From positions 1-34,716 of the forward strand of contig NZ_BONZ01000118.1 in the NCBI RefSeq assembly GCF_016862975.1: DNA of 34,716 nt, in the 5' to 3' direction. The position numbers and the translations under genes were made by a program. Below the pieces are notes generated by a model. That model searched no databases, was not told the DNA's origin, and worked only from the letters and a program-made list of their open reading frames with translations. Position 1 is the stretch's first letter, and each line of letters begins with the position of its first letter. Below, one piece after another: positions 22,362-30,358 of the stretch. Origin of the DNA: Rugosimonospora africana (lineage in GTDB: Bacteria > Actinomycetota > Actinomycetes > Mycobacteriales > Micromonosporaceae).

Positions 22362-22865
22362 ATGCCCGACGACGAGTTGCGAGACTTCGTCCGCGTCCGG
22401 TACCTGGATCTGCTGCGCATGGCGTACTTGCTGACCGGTTCGTGGCCCGGCGCCGAGGATCTGGTCCAGAGCGTGCTGGTCAAGGTAATGGGTCGCTGGT
22501 CGCGCATCGACGATCCGATGGCGTACCTGCGCCGCGCGATGGTCAACCAGCAGTCGAGCGTATGGCACCGGCTACGTGCCGAGGTGCTGACCGCTCGCCT
22601 CCCGGAGCGCCCGGTGGCTGGCGACGTGAGTGAGGAGGCGGCCCAGCGCGACGAACTGATGCGCGCCCTGGCCACGCTGCCCCCGCGTACCCGGGCGGTG
22701 GTGGTGCTGCGCTACTGGGAGGACCTCTCGGAGGCCGAGACCGCCCAGATCCTCGGGTGCTCAGTCGGGGCGGTCAAGAGCCAGGGTTCTCGGGGTCTGG
22801 CACAGCTTCGGACCGCGCTGCGGCCAAGGAAAACATTTGTAGGAGGACCTTCCGATGGTCGATGA
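22362..22865 (+). CDS. SigE-family ECF RNA polymerase sigma factor
   Basis: 167 residues. ATG 22362 follows GGAGGAAGCGGG. Region 2 is RYLDLLRMAYLLTGSWPGAE and DLVQSVLVKVMGRW; region 4 is LPPRTRAVVVLRYWEDLSEA and ETAQILGCSVGAVKSQGSRG. Length and motifs fit the actinobacterial SigE/TIGR02983 group. These typically sit beside a one-TM protein with an N-terminal cytoplasmic part that serves as anti-sigma factor. The next gene starts inside this one (11-nt overlap), so the two are translationally coupled. Confidence 0.9.
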   Translation: MPDDELRDFVRVRYLDLLRMAYLLTGSWPGAEDLVQSVLVKVMGRWSRIDDPMAYLRRAMVNQQSSVWHRLRAEVLTARLPERPVAGDVSEEAAQRDELMRALATLPPRTRAVVVLRYWEDLSEAETAQILGCSVGAVKSQGSRGLAQLRTALRPRKTFVGGPSDGR

Positions 22866-24261
22866 CGACGTGCTGGACGGCGACGTGTTCGGGGCCGACG
22901 TGCACCGAGCCTTCGCTGCGGTGCTGACGAACGCGCGGATGGAGCCCGACCCGTACGGGCGGATGGTACGCCGGGCTCGCACTCGCCGGCTGGTCAGGCG
23001 TGCCGCAACAGGAGGGCTGGTCGCCGCACTCGCCACCACGGCGGTCGCGGTGTCGCTGACCGTACCGGGCGACCGACCCGAACCCGCCGGACCGCAGACC
23101 GGCACGCCGGGCATGGCCATAGACTCGGACTGGGCGCGTCGTCTCATCGCATCGCCACCGCGCGGATCGCTGAGCGGCGACACGGCATACATGCGGGCGT
23201 TGGCGAAGGCCGTCGACCGGCGGCGGCACTCCTGGAACGTCTGGTCCGACCTCGACCAGGTGAGCATTCTCTACGCCGGCGACGTCGGCACGTCCCGCGT
23301 CGCCCTGGTCGCACTGCACAACAGGGAACGGGCAATCGCGGTGTGGCTCGGCGCGCCGCGGGCCGCGTCCGCGGACACACTCGCCGCGCAGTCACTCATC
23401 GTTTCGGACCGGCTCGAGCCGTTCGAGCGGGGAACCTACTCGGGCCTCCCGTACCACGACACGCAGGACATCACGTACCTCGTGGGGGTCGCGCCCGCGG
23501 GCTGCGTGATCGATACCGCCAGCGACGCTCAGCATCAGCAGTGGCGTCCGACATCCACCGGCTCGTACGTTGCCCAGACGCAGCCGACCACCGCGGACTG
23601 GTGGCGCGTCACCTGCGACGGCACGGTTCACTACCAGGGGCCAGCCAAAGGGACCTCCTCGATGATCTCGCTGCCCCAGGTTTCCGACACCCAGCTGGAC
23701 GCGGCGCTGGCCGGCGCCCGTGGCACTGCCGATCGGAGCATCGCCCGGTACGCGACAAGGACCCTCGCGGCACCCGACCAGCACGGTCGACAGACCACGG
23801 GCACGCCGCGCGTGCTCTGGGGCGGCACCACCCCGGGTTCGAACGATCCCGCGGTGCTCGCGGCGGTACCGGTGACCGGCGGCTGGGAGGTGCTGTTCGA
23901 CTACTCCAACGGACAGGCGGGCACGAACGATCTCCAGTCCGCCTTCGGCGTCAGCACCCGAGTGGCACTGGACGATCCATCCAGCCTCTACGCCCTGCGG
24001 CTGGCCAACCGTACGAACTCCGATCCATCCGGTAACGTCCTGGTCCTCGCCCCCCGGCAGGCCGCCACGGTGGTATCGATCGCCAGCGACGGCAAGGAGG
24101 AATCTCGGGCAACACTCACGCAGGGGACCGGCTGGATCGTAGCGTCGAACTCGGCCGTCCTACGGGCGCTGGACTCCTCCGGCAGGCAGATCGCCTCGTA
24201 CCAGCTCGACTCGAAGTCCGACCTGCTTCCCGTCGCACGACCGGCAATCGACACCTGGTGA
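22855..24261 (+). CDS. One-TM protein, probable anti-sigma partner
   Basis: 468 residues from ATG 22855, with AGGAGG just upstream. An N-terminal cytoplasmic segment (~45 residues, ending RTRRLVRRAA) is followed by one TM helix (GGLVAALATTAVAVSLTV) and a ~400-residue extracytoplasmic domain of unknown fold, rich in beta-type segments. There is no CxxC-zinc HxxxC anti-sigma motif. The coupled position behind a SigE-type sigma factor and the topology suggest it holds or senses for that factor; this is inference. Two Cys residues outside (GCVID and VTCDG) could form a disulphide. Confidence 0.75.
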   Translation: MVDDDVLDGDVFGADVHRAFAAVLTNARMEPDPYGRMVRRARTRRLVRRAATGGLVAALATTAVAVSLTVPGDRPEPAGPQTGTPGMAIDSDWARRLIASPPRGSLSGDTAYMRALAKAVDRRRHSWNVWSDLDQVSILYAGDVGTSRVALVALHNRERAIAVWLGAPRAASADTLAAQSLIVSDRLEPFERGTYSGLPYHDTQDITYLVGVAPAGCVIDTASDAQHQQWRPTSTGSYVAQTQPTTADWWRVTCDGTVHYQGPAKGTSSMISLPQVSDTQLDAALAGARGTADRSIARYATRTLAAPDQHGRQTTGTPRVLWGGTTPGSNDPAVLAAVPVTGGWEVLFDYSNGQAGTNDLQSAFGVSTRVALDDPSSLYALRLANRTNSDPSGNVLVLAPRQAATVVSIASDGKEESRATLTQGTGWIVASNSAVLRALDSSGRQIASYQLDSKSDLLPVARPAIDTW

Positions 24262-24453
24262 CAACGGCCCCTTGACCACACCACCGCTGGCGCATCTGAG
24301 CGCGGTCACACGCGGGCTGCTGGCCGCTTCACCGTCAGGCAGGGGTGAACGAGACGTGTACCTCTGGGGCCGTGACCACCGATCCGCAGACCCGGACTGC
24401 CCGCAATGTACGGCATCAGCCACGGCCAGCCCGGAGTGCTCGGGGCGTCATGG

Positions 24454-24789
24454 ATGATGAAAAACGTGATCACCATCGTCACAGACGAGTGGGCAGAGTT
24501 GTATCTGCAGCAGGTCAAAGGCGTCAAACCGGCGGATCCGCTGCTCGTCGAGGTCCGCACCCTTGTCTGGGACGGGGGCAGAATGGCCGCGCTGCGGCAT
24601 GTGCGTCAGCGGGCTCCGCGGATGAGCCTGCAGGACGTCAAGGCGTACGTCGAGGCGATACGTAAGGGAAATGAGCCCTCGGAGCACTTGGCAAGTCTCA
24701 CGCGGGAGCAACCGAAAGGGCCGCCATTGCTCGGGATCAAGACGCTCGCCGGTCCTTGTGACGAGAACCGCGAGCCTAAGAGCTCCTAA
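24454..24789 (+). CDS. Small protein resembling the ribosomal L7/L12 C-terminal domain
   Basis: About 110 residues from ATG 24454 (or ATG 24457); the frame is open back to 24406, but the upstream part shows no coding character. The middle reads VWDGGRMAALRHVRQRAPRM and SLQDVKAYVEAIRKG. This follows the pattern of the L7/L12 CTD (G-x-K/R-hydrophobic, then L/M-x-L-x-[ED]-[AV]-K-x-x-V-E). Free-standing L7/L12-CTD-like proteins occur in actinomycetes with unknown roles. The tail (PKGPPLLGIKTLAGPCDENR) is not part of that domain. Confidence 0.6.
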   Translation: MMKNVITIVTDEWAELYLQQVKGVKPADPLLVEVRTLVWDGGRMAALRHVRQRAPRMSLQDVKAYVEAIRKGNEPSEHLASLTREQPKGPPLLGIKTLAGPCDENREPKSS

Positions 24790-24801
24790 CAGAATTGCTC
24801 G

Positions 24802-25383
24802 TTGATCAGCGAAGGACAGCAGGGTGAACGCCTGACGGGTATTTTTCAGGACGTGGCGATCCAGGTCGACGACTACGATGATCGATGGCCGGTGCTTGCC
24901 GACGCTGCCTGTCGAGAGCTAACCGACGCGTTGCCGGGGATCTTCACGGTGATTGAACACATTGGCAGCACGGCGGTGCCTGGCCTGGCCGCCAAAGCCA
25001 TCATTGACCTGATGGCCGCGGTGCCAACGCTAGGCACGATGGCGGCTCAGGAGGGGATGCTGGCAAGCCTTGGCTATCAACGCTACGAGACTGGGATGCC
25101 CAATCGGCTCTTCTACTTTCGCAACCGCGGTAGCCGCCGCACTCATCACCTGCATGTCGTCACGATTGACACTTGGCCCAGCCGAAATGAACGAGTGCTG
25201 AGGGACTATCTTCGCAGCCATCCCAAGGAAGCTGCCCGGTACGCCGAACGCAAACGCCAGCTGCTGAGTGCAGACGTCGACGCTGACTCCTACACCCGCG
25301 CGAAAACAGCCGTCATTCAGGAGCTGACCGATCGCGCACGGACCGAGCGAGGTCTGCCGCTGAGTCCTGTCTGGGAAGAATAG
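24802..25383 (+). CDS. GrpB family (UPF0157) nucleotidyltransferase-fold protein
   Basis: 193 residues from TTG 24802. The family signature VIEHIGSTAVPGLAAKAIID is plain: GSTAVPG followed by the D-L-M of the metal site. The second block RRTHHLHVVTIDTWPSRNER and the ending LRDYLRSHPKEAARYAERKR are also typical. GrpB proteins have a minimal nucleotidyltransferase fold with unknown substrate and are often mobile or defence-linked. The first ~12 residues are not conserved, so a slightly later start is possible. A perfect 12-bp palindrome (GCGATCGATCGC) sits just past the stop. Confidence 0.88.
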   Translation: MISEGQQGERLTGIFQDVAIQVDDYDDRWPVLADAACRELTDALPGIFTVIEHIGSTAVPGLAAKAIIDLMAAVPTLGTMAAQEGMLASLGYQRYETGMPNRLFYFRNRGSRRTHHLHVVTIDTWPSRNERVLRDYLRSHPKEAARYAERKRQLLSADVDADSYTRAKTAVIQELTDRARTERGLPLSPVWEE

Positions 25384-25435
25384 CGATCGATCGCGCTCCT
25401 CCTGGTGGCACCCGGGTCAGGAACGCACGGTGGTG

Positions 25436-25888
25436 TCATGGTGTGAGTCTGCGCCAACAGATGATGGCGTAGGCGAGTCGGAGGAACGCTTCATGGATGT
25501 CGTCGCGGATTTCCCAGCGGATGCGTAGGCGTCGGAACCAGTGCAGCAGTGCGAAGCCTTGTTCGACGACCCATCGGTGCACGCCCAGCCCCGAGCCATG
25601 TGGCTGGCCGCGGCGGGCGATGACCGGTGTGATTCCGAGTTCTCGCACTTTTCTGCGGTACTTGTCGTGGTCGTAGCCGCGGTCGGCGTAGACCTTGTCG
25701 GGCCGCTGTCGGGGACGGCCACGACGGCCACGTACCGGTGGGATGGCCTGGATCAGTGGTATGAGTTGGGTGATGTCGTTGCGGTTGCCGCCGGTCAGCG
25801 AGATCGTCAACGGGATGTGCGCGTCGGTGATCAGATGGTGTTTCGAGCCTGTTCGGGCACGGTCGACCGGGCTCGGTCCGGTTTTGGG
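25436..25888 (-). CDS. IS5-family transposase, second frame (orfB, reached by -1 frameshift)
   Basis: From the CCCAAAA heptamer the -1 frame reads PKTGPSPVDRARTGSKHHLI, then SLTGGNRNDITQLIPLI, KVYADRGYDHDKYRRKVREL, HRWVVEQGFALLHWFRRLRI, and ends at RRLTP. It contains the second Asp and the Glu of the DDE triad. A ribosome in frame one slipping back one base gives a fused transposase of about 280 residues. No independent start or binding site is seen, so it is probably made only as the fusion. Confidence 0.8.
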   Translation of the reverse strand, partial: PKTGPSPVDRARTGSKHHLITDAHIPLTISLTGGNRNDITQLIPLIQAIPPVRGRRGRPRQRPDKVYADRGYDHDKYRRKVRELGITPVIARRGQPHGSGLGVHRWVVEQGFALLHWFRRLRIRWEIRDDIHEAFLRLAYAIICWRRLTP

Positions 25889-26274
25889 CCGCCTTTCATG
25901 GCCCGGATGTGAGAACCGTCGATCACCGCCCGAGACCAGTCCAGGCCGTCGGCGGCATTCAGTTCGGCCAGCAGGCTCTCGTGCAGTCGCTGCCACACCC
26001 CGGCCTCGTTCCAGTCGCGTAGCCGCCGCCAGCAGGTCATTCCAGAGCCGAAGCCCAGTTCCTGGGGCAAGAACTCCCAGGGGATGCCGGTGTAGAGCAC
26101 GAACAAGATGCCGGATAGGACCTTGCGGTCGTTCAGGCGCTTGCGGCCGGGGTGGTCCGAGCGACGGGGTACTGCCGGAAGCAGTGGGTGGATACGGTCC
26201 CACAGGTCGTCGGGTACGACCCAAGGTTGTTGCTGACCCTTCCTCACGACTTGATCAACGACCATCATGATCAA
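25831..26274 (-). CDS. IS5-family transposase, first frame (orfA)
   Basis: 147 residues in the zero frame. It holds the DUF4096-like N-terminal region (LWDRIHPLLPAVPRRSDHPG, LSGILFVLYTGIPWEFLPQE, CWRRLRDWNEAGVW) and the first catalytic Asp (AVIDGSHIRAMKGG). The family sequence leaves this frame at the CCCAAAA heptamer (minus strand, 25888-25882) and continues in the -1 frame. The annotated end here is only the zero-frame stop. ATG 26274 is the longest start; later ones near 26220 are possible. Confidence 0.8.
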   Translation of the reverse strand: MIMMVVDQVVRKGQQQPWVVPDDLWDRIHPLLPAVPRRSDHPGRKRLNDRKVLSGILFVLYTGIPWEFLPQELGFGSGMTCWRRLRDWNEAGVWQRLHESLLAELNAADGLDWSRAVIDGSHIRAMKGGPKPDRARSTVPEQARNTI

Positions 26275-26433
26275 TCTGTTCCAAGATCCATTCTGTTAGC
26301 AGTTCTAAGGCCGTTTCAAGCTGATGCCTCGCCCCTCCAACGCCCCGCCTCGTACCAAGGCGCGTGGAGTACGCGACGACCGGATGGCCGCGGCGGTTAA
26401 CGTACGGGTCTACTCTCGCTAGTCCTGGCGGCC

Positions 26434-26934
26434 TCACCGCTGCCGGAGGAATGCGGCACGGCGACAAGACGTACAACGGAATCCGTAATCACAGCCACCG
26501 TCGCCGAAGTTCGCCGCAGTCTGATGATTGTGGCCTTCCTCCAGCTGCACGACGAATGACATCGGTTCGCGGCAAACGCTGCACGCGGGCGTCTCGTCGT
26601 TCTGAAGCCATGCCGGCAGGCCGCGGACCTGCCCGAGCACGTCCAGTACCGACCGGCCGGTATCCCGAGCCCAGCGCTCGCGCGCTTCCAGGTAGTCGTC
26701 GGTCTGGACCTGGACGAAGTCGACCGCGGACGTCTCCTCCAGCAAGCAGACGCCGTCGTCAGGCACCGAAACCACGTCCGTAGCGTCAGACCCGAACACG
26801 AACGCCCGGTTGCCGCCGGCATTGGCATCCCACTCATCGCAGAGTCCTGGATCGTTCTGGCACATGAAAATAGACAGAACGCCTGCACTCACCGGATCGA
26901 CGTCACTGAGGCCGATCTGAGCCAGGAACTGCAT
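26434..26934 (-). CDS. DUF1963-like protein, N-terminus unresolved
   Basis: 166 residues from ATG 26934, but the reading frame clearly continues upstream. Before the ATG it reads TPPGFEWPRCRECGGPM, and before that AGDDAPNAPGTRTGGVPL. It joins smoothly to QFLAQIGLSDVDPVSAGVLS and IFMCQNDPGLCDEWDANAGG, the pattern of DUF1963/YwqG-type proteins with a CxxC metal pair. A second CxxC (ACSVCREP) and a third (RCTSCRR) lie in the C-terminal half. No ATG, GTG or TTG is found in this frame back to a TAG near 27221, so the 5' end is truncated, frameshifted, or uses an unusual start. Function unknown. Confidence 0.65.
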   Translation of the reverse strand: MQFLAQIGLSDVDPVSAGVLSIFMCQNDPGLCDEWDANAGGNRAFVFGSDATDVVSVPDDGVCLLEETSAVDFVQVQTDDYLEARERWARDTGRSVLDVLGQVRGLPAWLQNDETPACSVCREPMSFVVQLEEGHNHQTAANFGDGGCDYGFRCTSCRRAAFLRQR

Positions 26935-27262
26935 CGGCCCCCCGCACTCGCGACACCGAGGCCACTCAAATCCCGGCGGTGTCAGCGGAACTCCGCCCGT
27001 GCGGGTACCTGGGGCGTTCGGCGCATCATCGCCGGCGTACTCATGAGCATCACCACGGGAGCAGACTAACCATCCGCAGAAGCAGTGGTCGGCGAAGGCC
27101 GGCTCTGGTCGGCCGGTGAGGCTCCGGAGCCGCCCCGGTCCGCTTGTCGGCGGGCATCTGACCGCGCAGCTGGCCGACAGATGGCCGCCCGCGCCGTCAT
27201 GAATGCGTCGGGATGGCTAACGCGGGAGCCAGTGCCGCGCCGACGACCATCGAGTCGCGAGG

Positions 27263-28168
27263 TTAGGCGTCGATGCCTGTGAGGTCGGTGAAGCGGTGGG
27301 GGTTGGTGGCTGGGTTGTCGGGTCCGTGGTCGCTGGGCAGCTCCTGTAGCCAGCGACGGGGCCCGGGGTCGGACGTGAGGGTCCAGGCCGGGCCGGCGGG
27401 GTGCTCGGTGTGGATGCTGGTAAGCGACGGGCATGAGGGTGGGCACGCCGGCCAGGACGTGCAGCAGGTTTGTCTCCCGGCGTCGGCCGGGTACGCGCAG
27501 CAGTACTGGGTAGCGGGGGCCGAATTCGGCCAGCCGTTGGTAGCCGCGGAGTTTGGCCAGGACGACCGACAGCGGTTCGGTGCCGTTGTCGTGTTCGAGG
27601 AAGAACCCGACGTCGTGGCCTGCGGTGCGCCAGATGCCGTGGCCGTCGGGGTGGATGTCGGCGAAGGCATAGGCGGCCGTGGCGTGCTGCTCGGACCACC
27701 AGCGCAGAAGACCAGCGCCCGGATCAGTGCGGGCGTGGGCGATGAGGTCGACGAACAGCTGGTTGGTGCCCAGCAGGTGGGCCAGGCGGCGGCTGCCGAC
27801 GATGCGTTCGGTGCGTTCGATACTGCTCCGCGCGCTCTCACCTGCGCCCGGGCGGGGTCGTTGAAGGTGGTCGGGTGGACGAGGGCGCCCAGCGGTCCGA
27901 GGGCGTAGAGGTACTGCCGGTGCCCGGTGGTGACGTCGACGAACCGGGTCACGGCCTCGATGCGGTGCAGGATGGCCAGTCAGAGGCGCGCGGAGCGGGC
28001 GGAGATGTACAGCGTTTAGGTGGTCTGGTCGGTGGTCAGGATGTAGTGCTCGGCGAGCCAGGCGAGCAGTTGATGGTCGCGAGGGGTCAGCCGGCGCAGG
28101 TGGTCCAGGCGGTTGCGGCGGCTGGTCGTTGACGGTGAGCCGGAGGACCGGGCAGACGTGGTGGACAC
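27263..28168 (-). pseudogene. Replication-relaxation family protein, broken
   Basis: GTG 28168 has AAGGAG 10 nt upstream and begins STTSARSSGSPSTTSRRNRL. It is followed by the winged-helix part LTPRDHQLLAWLAEHYILTT and then a TAA. The frame goes on SARSARL, another stop, and then LAILHRIEAVTRFVDVTTGH and YLYALGPLGALVHPTT. Further on the family sequence changes frame (HLLGTNQLFVDLIAHARTD, WRTAGHDVGFFLEHDNGTEP) and returns for the end (HRFTDLTGIDA). At least two nonsense codons and two frame changes make it non-functional. Intact members belong to conjugative or integrative actinomycete elements, so this marks a lost one. Confidence 0.8.
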
Positions 28169-28696
28169 GGATAAGTGCTCCTTCAGCGGAGTGGAAGGGA
28201 ACCCCTCGTTCGGAGGGGTGTCTGAGTAGGAGGCGCCACGGATGTGAGCAGGCTCTGCCGCCGGTGCTGCACTGACAGATCCCTGGTCAGGCTTCTGCCA
28301 GCGTCCAGTGGTGATCAATGGTGATCGGTGGTGGAGGGAATGGTGAAGCACCGACGGAAGGCACCACGGAACCCCGTCGGACACTGTCCGTGGGTGCCAG
28401 CGGAGGCGCCGGCCGTCTATCCAAGGCTTGCTGGATATTACAAACGAGATGGGCTCCGCCGGACCCCCATAACCGTCCCAGGCAGGAGCCGGCTCGCGCT
28501 GACACGCACGTAGCGGTGCGTGAGGGCCCAGTCGTGCCGGTGCTGCCGCTCGGCAACGCGCGGATCTGTTTGATGTGAGTACGACAGGCCGAGTGAACCG
28601 CCCAGCCGACGGGCAGGGATGAGACTCGACCAGACGGTCGGGTCTCCGGCAGGCGGAAAAGATGATTACGTGCAAGAGATATACATGCTTCGATCT
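28169..28696. other. Gene-free stretch between broken relaxation gene and chitosanase
   Basis: No gene is supported; the long reverse frame across here only becomes protein-like below 28168. It contains a hairpin at 28201-28219 (ACCCCTC and GAGGGGT around GTTCG) and, at its right end, the chitosanase promoter region. Confidence 0.5.
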
Positions 28697-28722
28697 GTCA
28701 ATCAGTCTTCCTAACGATTGAC
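28697..28722. promoter_or_regulatory. Inverted repeat upstream of the chitosanase gene
   Basis: GTCAATC (28697-28703) and GATTGAC (28716-28722) are perfect inverted arms 12 nt apart, ending just before the ribosome binding site GGAGGT and 14 nt before ATG 28737. Position and symmetry suit a repressor operator or an mRNA hairpin controlling the gene. The binding factor is unknown. Confidence 0.45.
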
Positions 28723-28736
28723 GGAGGTATCTCACG

Positions 28737-29903
28737 ATGTCATCGACCCGTACGCGCTTCGCGGTGGCGGCCGCCGCAGCTCTCGCGCTGGCCATCCCGC
28801 TCGCCATCAGGAACGCCGACGCCGCCACGACGCCCACCGCGGCCGCCGCATCGCTCACGCCCGCCCAGGCACTGGCCGCCGTTCAGGCGAACATGACGAG
28901 CGCGAACCAGGTCAACACCAAACCGCACATCAACACCATGACCCGGGCCCAGAACGTGAACGTGTACCAGGTGGCGCCCGGCGTCTACGCCTACACCTCC
29001 AGCATGGCTATCGACGATGACGGCAGCGACCCCGATCCCGACCCCGATCACCAGGGCGAAACGACTTTCCAGGACAGCAACGGCAAGCAATTGGCCGCAC
29101 ACCACGTGCCGTTCTACGTACTGGGCGACGACTGCTGGGACCGTAAGACCCCCTGCCCGCACTTCTTCTACAAGGAACACAACATCAAGGGCCGGCAGTT
29201 CGCGCTGATGTTCTACAACGGCAAGGTCATCGGCTCGATCTTCGGCGACACGCAGACCGCGAACAATCAGACCACCTCGGACAACGATTCCCGCGAACTG
29301 GGCGAGGCGTCTGTGAAGGCGGCTTCGCTGCTCGGCATCCCGAGCAGCGGCACCACCGGTGGTGTCGACAACGGCGTGACCGTCGTGATCTTTTCCGGCT
29401 CGTCCTGGGTCGTGAACGGCACCAACGCCAACCTCAACGCCAACGCCCAGGCCATGGTCCAGCAGGCCCTGGACAGCCTCGGCACAGGCCCGGGAACGCC
29501 GCCCACGACTCCGCCGACGGGTAGCACGTTCGAGGCGGAGACCGGCGCACTGTCGCCCGGTGGCACGTTCGACTCCAACCATCTCGGCTTCACTGGTACC
29601 GGCTTCGCCAACACGGCCAACGCGGTTGGCGCATACGTCGACATCCCGGTAACGGCAGCCACCGCCGGCACCGAAACCCTGAGCTTCCGGTATTCCGACG
29701 GCACCACAGCGGCGCGACCCGCGACCATCTCGGTCAACAGCACCTCACGCGGCACGCTGAACTTCCCGATCACCGCCAACTGGGACACCTGGGCCACCGC
29801 GTCCATCTCGGTGCCCCTGACCGCAGGTACCAACACCATCCGGATCACCAGCACCACCGCAGGCGGCGACGCCAACATCGACTCGGTCACCATCTCCCAG
29901 TAA
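28737..29903 (+). CDS. Secreted chitosanase, GH75, with C-terminal CBM6/35-like module
   Basis: 388 residues. ATG 28737 follows ACGGAGGT. The signal peptide is RTRFAVAAAAALALAIPLAI, ending at the ADAA region. The GH75 domain (about residues 60-245) shows YAYTSSMAIDDDGS, HHVPFYVLGDDCW, FALMFYNGKVIGSIFGD and SRELGEASVKAASLLGIP; D171 and E190 match the catalytic Asp and Glu of the family. A Pro/Thr linker (GTPPTTPPTG) leads to a beta-sandwich carbohydrate-binding module (FEAETGALSPGG to ANIDSVTISQ), typical of CBM6/CBM35. It hydrolyses chitosan outside the cell. An inverted repeat precedes it. A single-gene unit. Confidence 0.9.
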   Translation: MSSTRTRFAVAAAAALALAIPLAIRNADAATTPTAAAASLTPAQALAAVQANMTSANQVNTKPHINTMTRAQNVNVYQVAPGVYAYTSSMAIDDDGSDPDPDPDHQGETTFQDSNGKQLAAHHVPFYVLGDDCWDRKTPCPHFFYKEHNIKGRQFALMFYNGKVIGSIFGDTQTANNQTTSDNDSRELGEASVKAASLLGIPSSGTTGGVDNGVTVVIFSGSSWVVNGTNANLNANAQAMVQQALDSLGTGPGTPPTTPPTGSTFEAETGALSPGGTFDSNHLGFTGTGFANTANAVGAYVDIPVTAATAGTETLSFRYSDGTTAARPATISVNSTSRGTLNFPITANWDTWATASISVPLTAGTNTIRITSTTAGGDANIDSVTISQ

Positions 29904-30019
29904 AACCCGCCGTTCACATACGTCCCGGTCCGGCCGGCGGGCCACCTCCCGTCGTCCGGGCCGGTCCGTCTCCACCGGCCGACCGTTCGCGGACCAACGA
30001 CCGCCGCAGGCGCGCAACG

Positions 30020-30283
30020 ATGCCGGCAGCACGAACCCTCGAATTCCCCATCGGATTCCTCGGAAACCCGTTCGTCGCCATCTCCACCATGCCCGCATGG
30101 CTCGGCGCCATCGCACTATGGAACCCACTCTCCTCAACCGTCTCGGCCGCCCTCCAGCTCTTCGGCGACCCCACCGGGGCCACCCCCTCCTGGATCACAG
30201 ATCACGCGATCCTCATGGCAGTCGCCTGGCCACTGCTGCTCATCGCCGCCTTTTTCTCGCTATCCCTACTAGCTGAGCGGTGA
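30020..30283 (+). pseudogene. ABC-2 permease C-terminal fragment (DrrB-like)
   Basis: Up to 87 residues remain, with recognisable sequence from about 30035: FLGNPFVAISTMPAWLGAIA, then LWNPLSSTVSAALQLFGDP, and a last TM helix ILMAVAWPLLLIAAFFSLSL. This is the typical end of DrrB/ABC-2 transporter permeases. The preceding ~170 residues and the partner ATPase are missing, and no ribosome binding site is evident at the only ATG. A truncated relic. Confidence 0.65.
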
Positions 30284-30320
30284 CTTCTTGCGGCGCCCGC
30301 AGGCTCTCGGGTTTCATGGT

Positions 30321-30349
30321 CCGGGGTGCGGCCGGCTACCGCACCCCGG
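30321..30349. terminator. Bidirectional hairpin between convergent units
   Basis: Arms 30321-30331 (CCGGGGTGCGG) and 30339-30349 are perfect complements with a 7-nt loop. It lies between the permease fragment ending at 30283 and the minus-strand gene ending at 30359, so it probably ends the five-gene operon. Confidence 0.7.
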
Positions 30350-30358
30350 TACCGGTTG

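Larger units (their letters stand above)
25436..26274 (-). mobile_element. IS5-family insertion sequence (IS427-like), coding part
   Basis: The transposase is encoded in two overlapping frames joined by a slippery heptamer, as in the IS427 subgroup of IS5. All three catalytic acidic residues are visible: D in AVIDGSHIRA, D in VYADRGYD, and E in VVEQGFALLHWFRRLR. No inverted terminal repeats could be identified by eye outside the coding part, so the outer limits are open and one end may be lost. It splits the GrpB gene region from the DUF1963-like gene. Confidence 0.8.

Noticed and set aside
22855-24261. Classical zinc anti-sigma factor
   Set aside because: The H-x3-C-x2-C motif is missing; only topology and gene coupling suggest the role.
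27273-27908. 211-aa forward frame
   Set aside because: It is the mirror of the replication-relaxation pseudogene, whose family motifs read on the minus strand.
28169-28858. Upstream half of the 280-aa reverse frame as an N-terminus
   Set aside because: Only the part below GTG 28168, with its own ribosome binding site, resembles a known family; the rest overlaps the chitosanase gene and its promoter.
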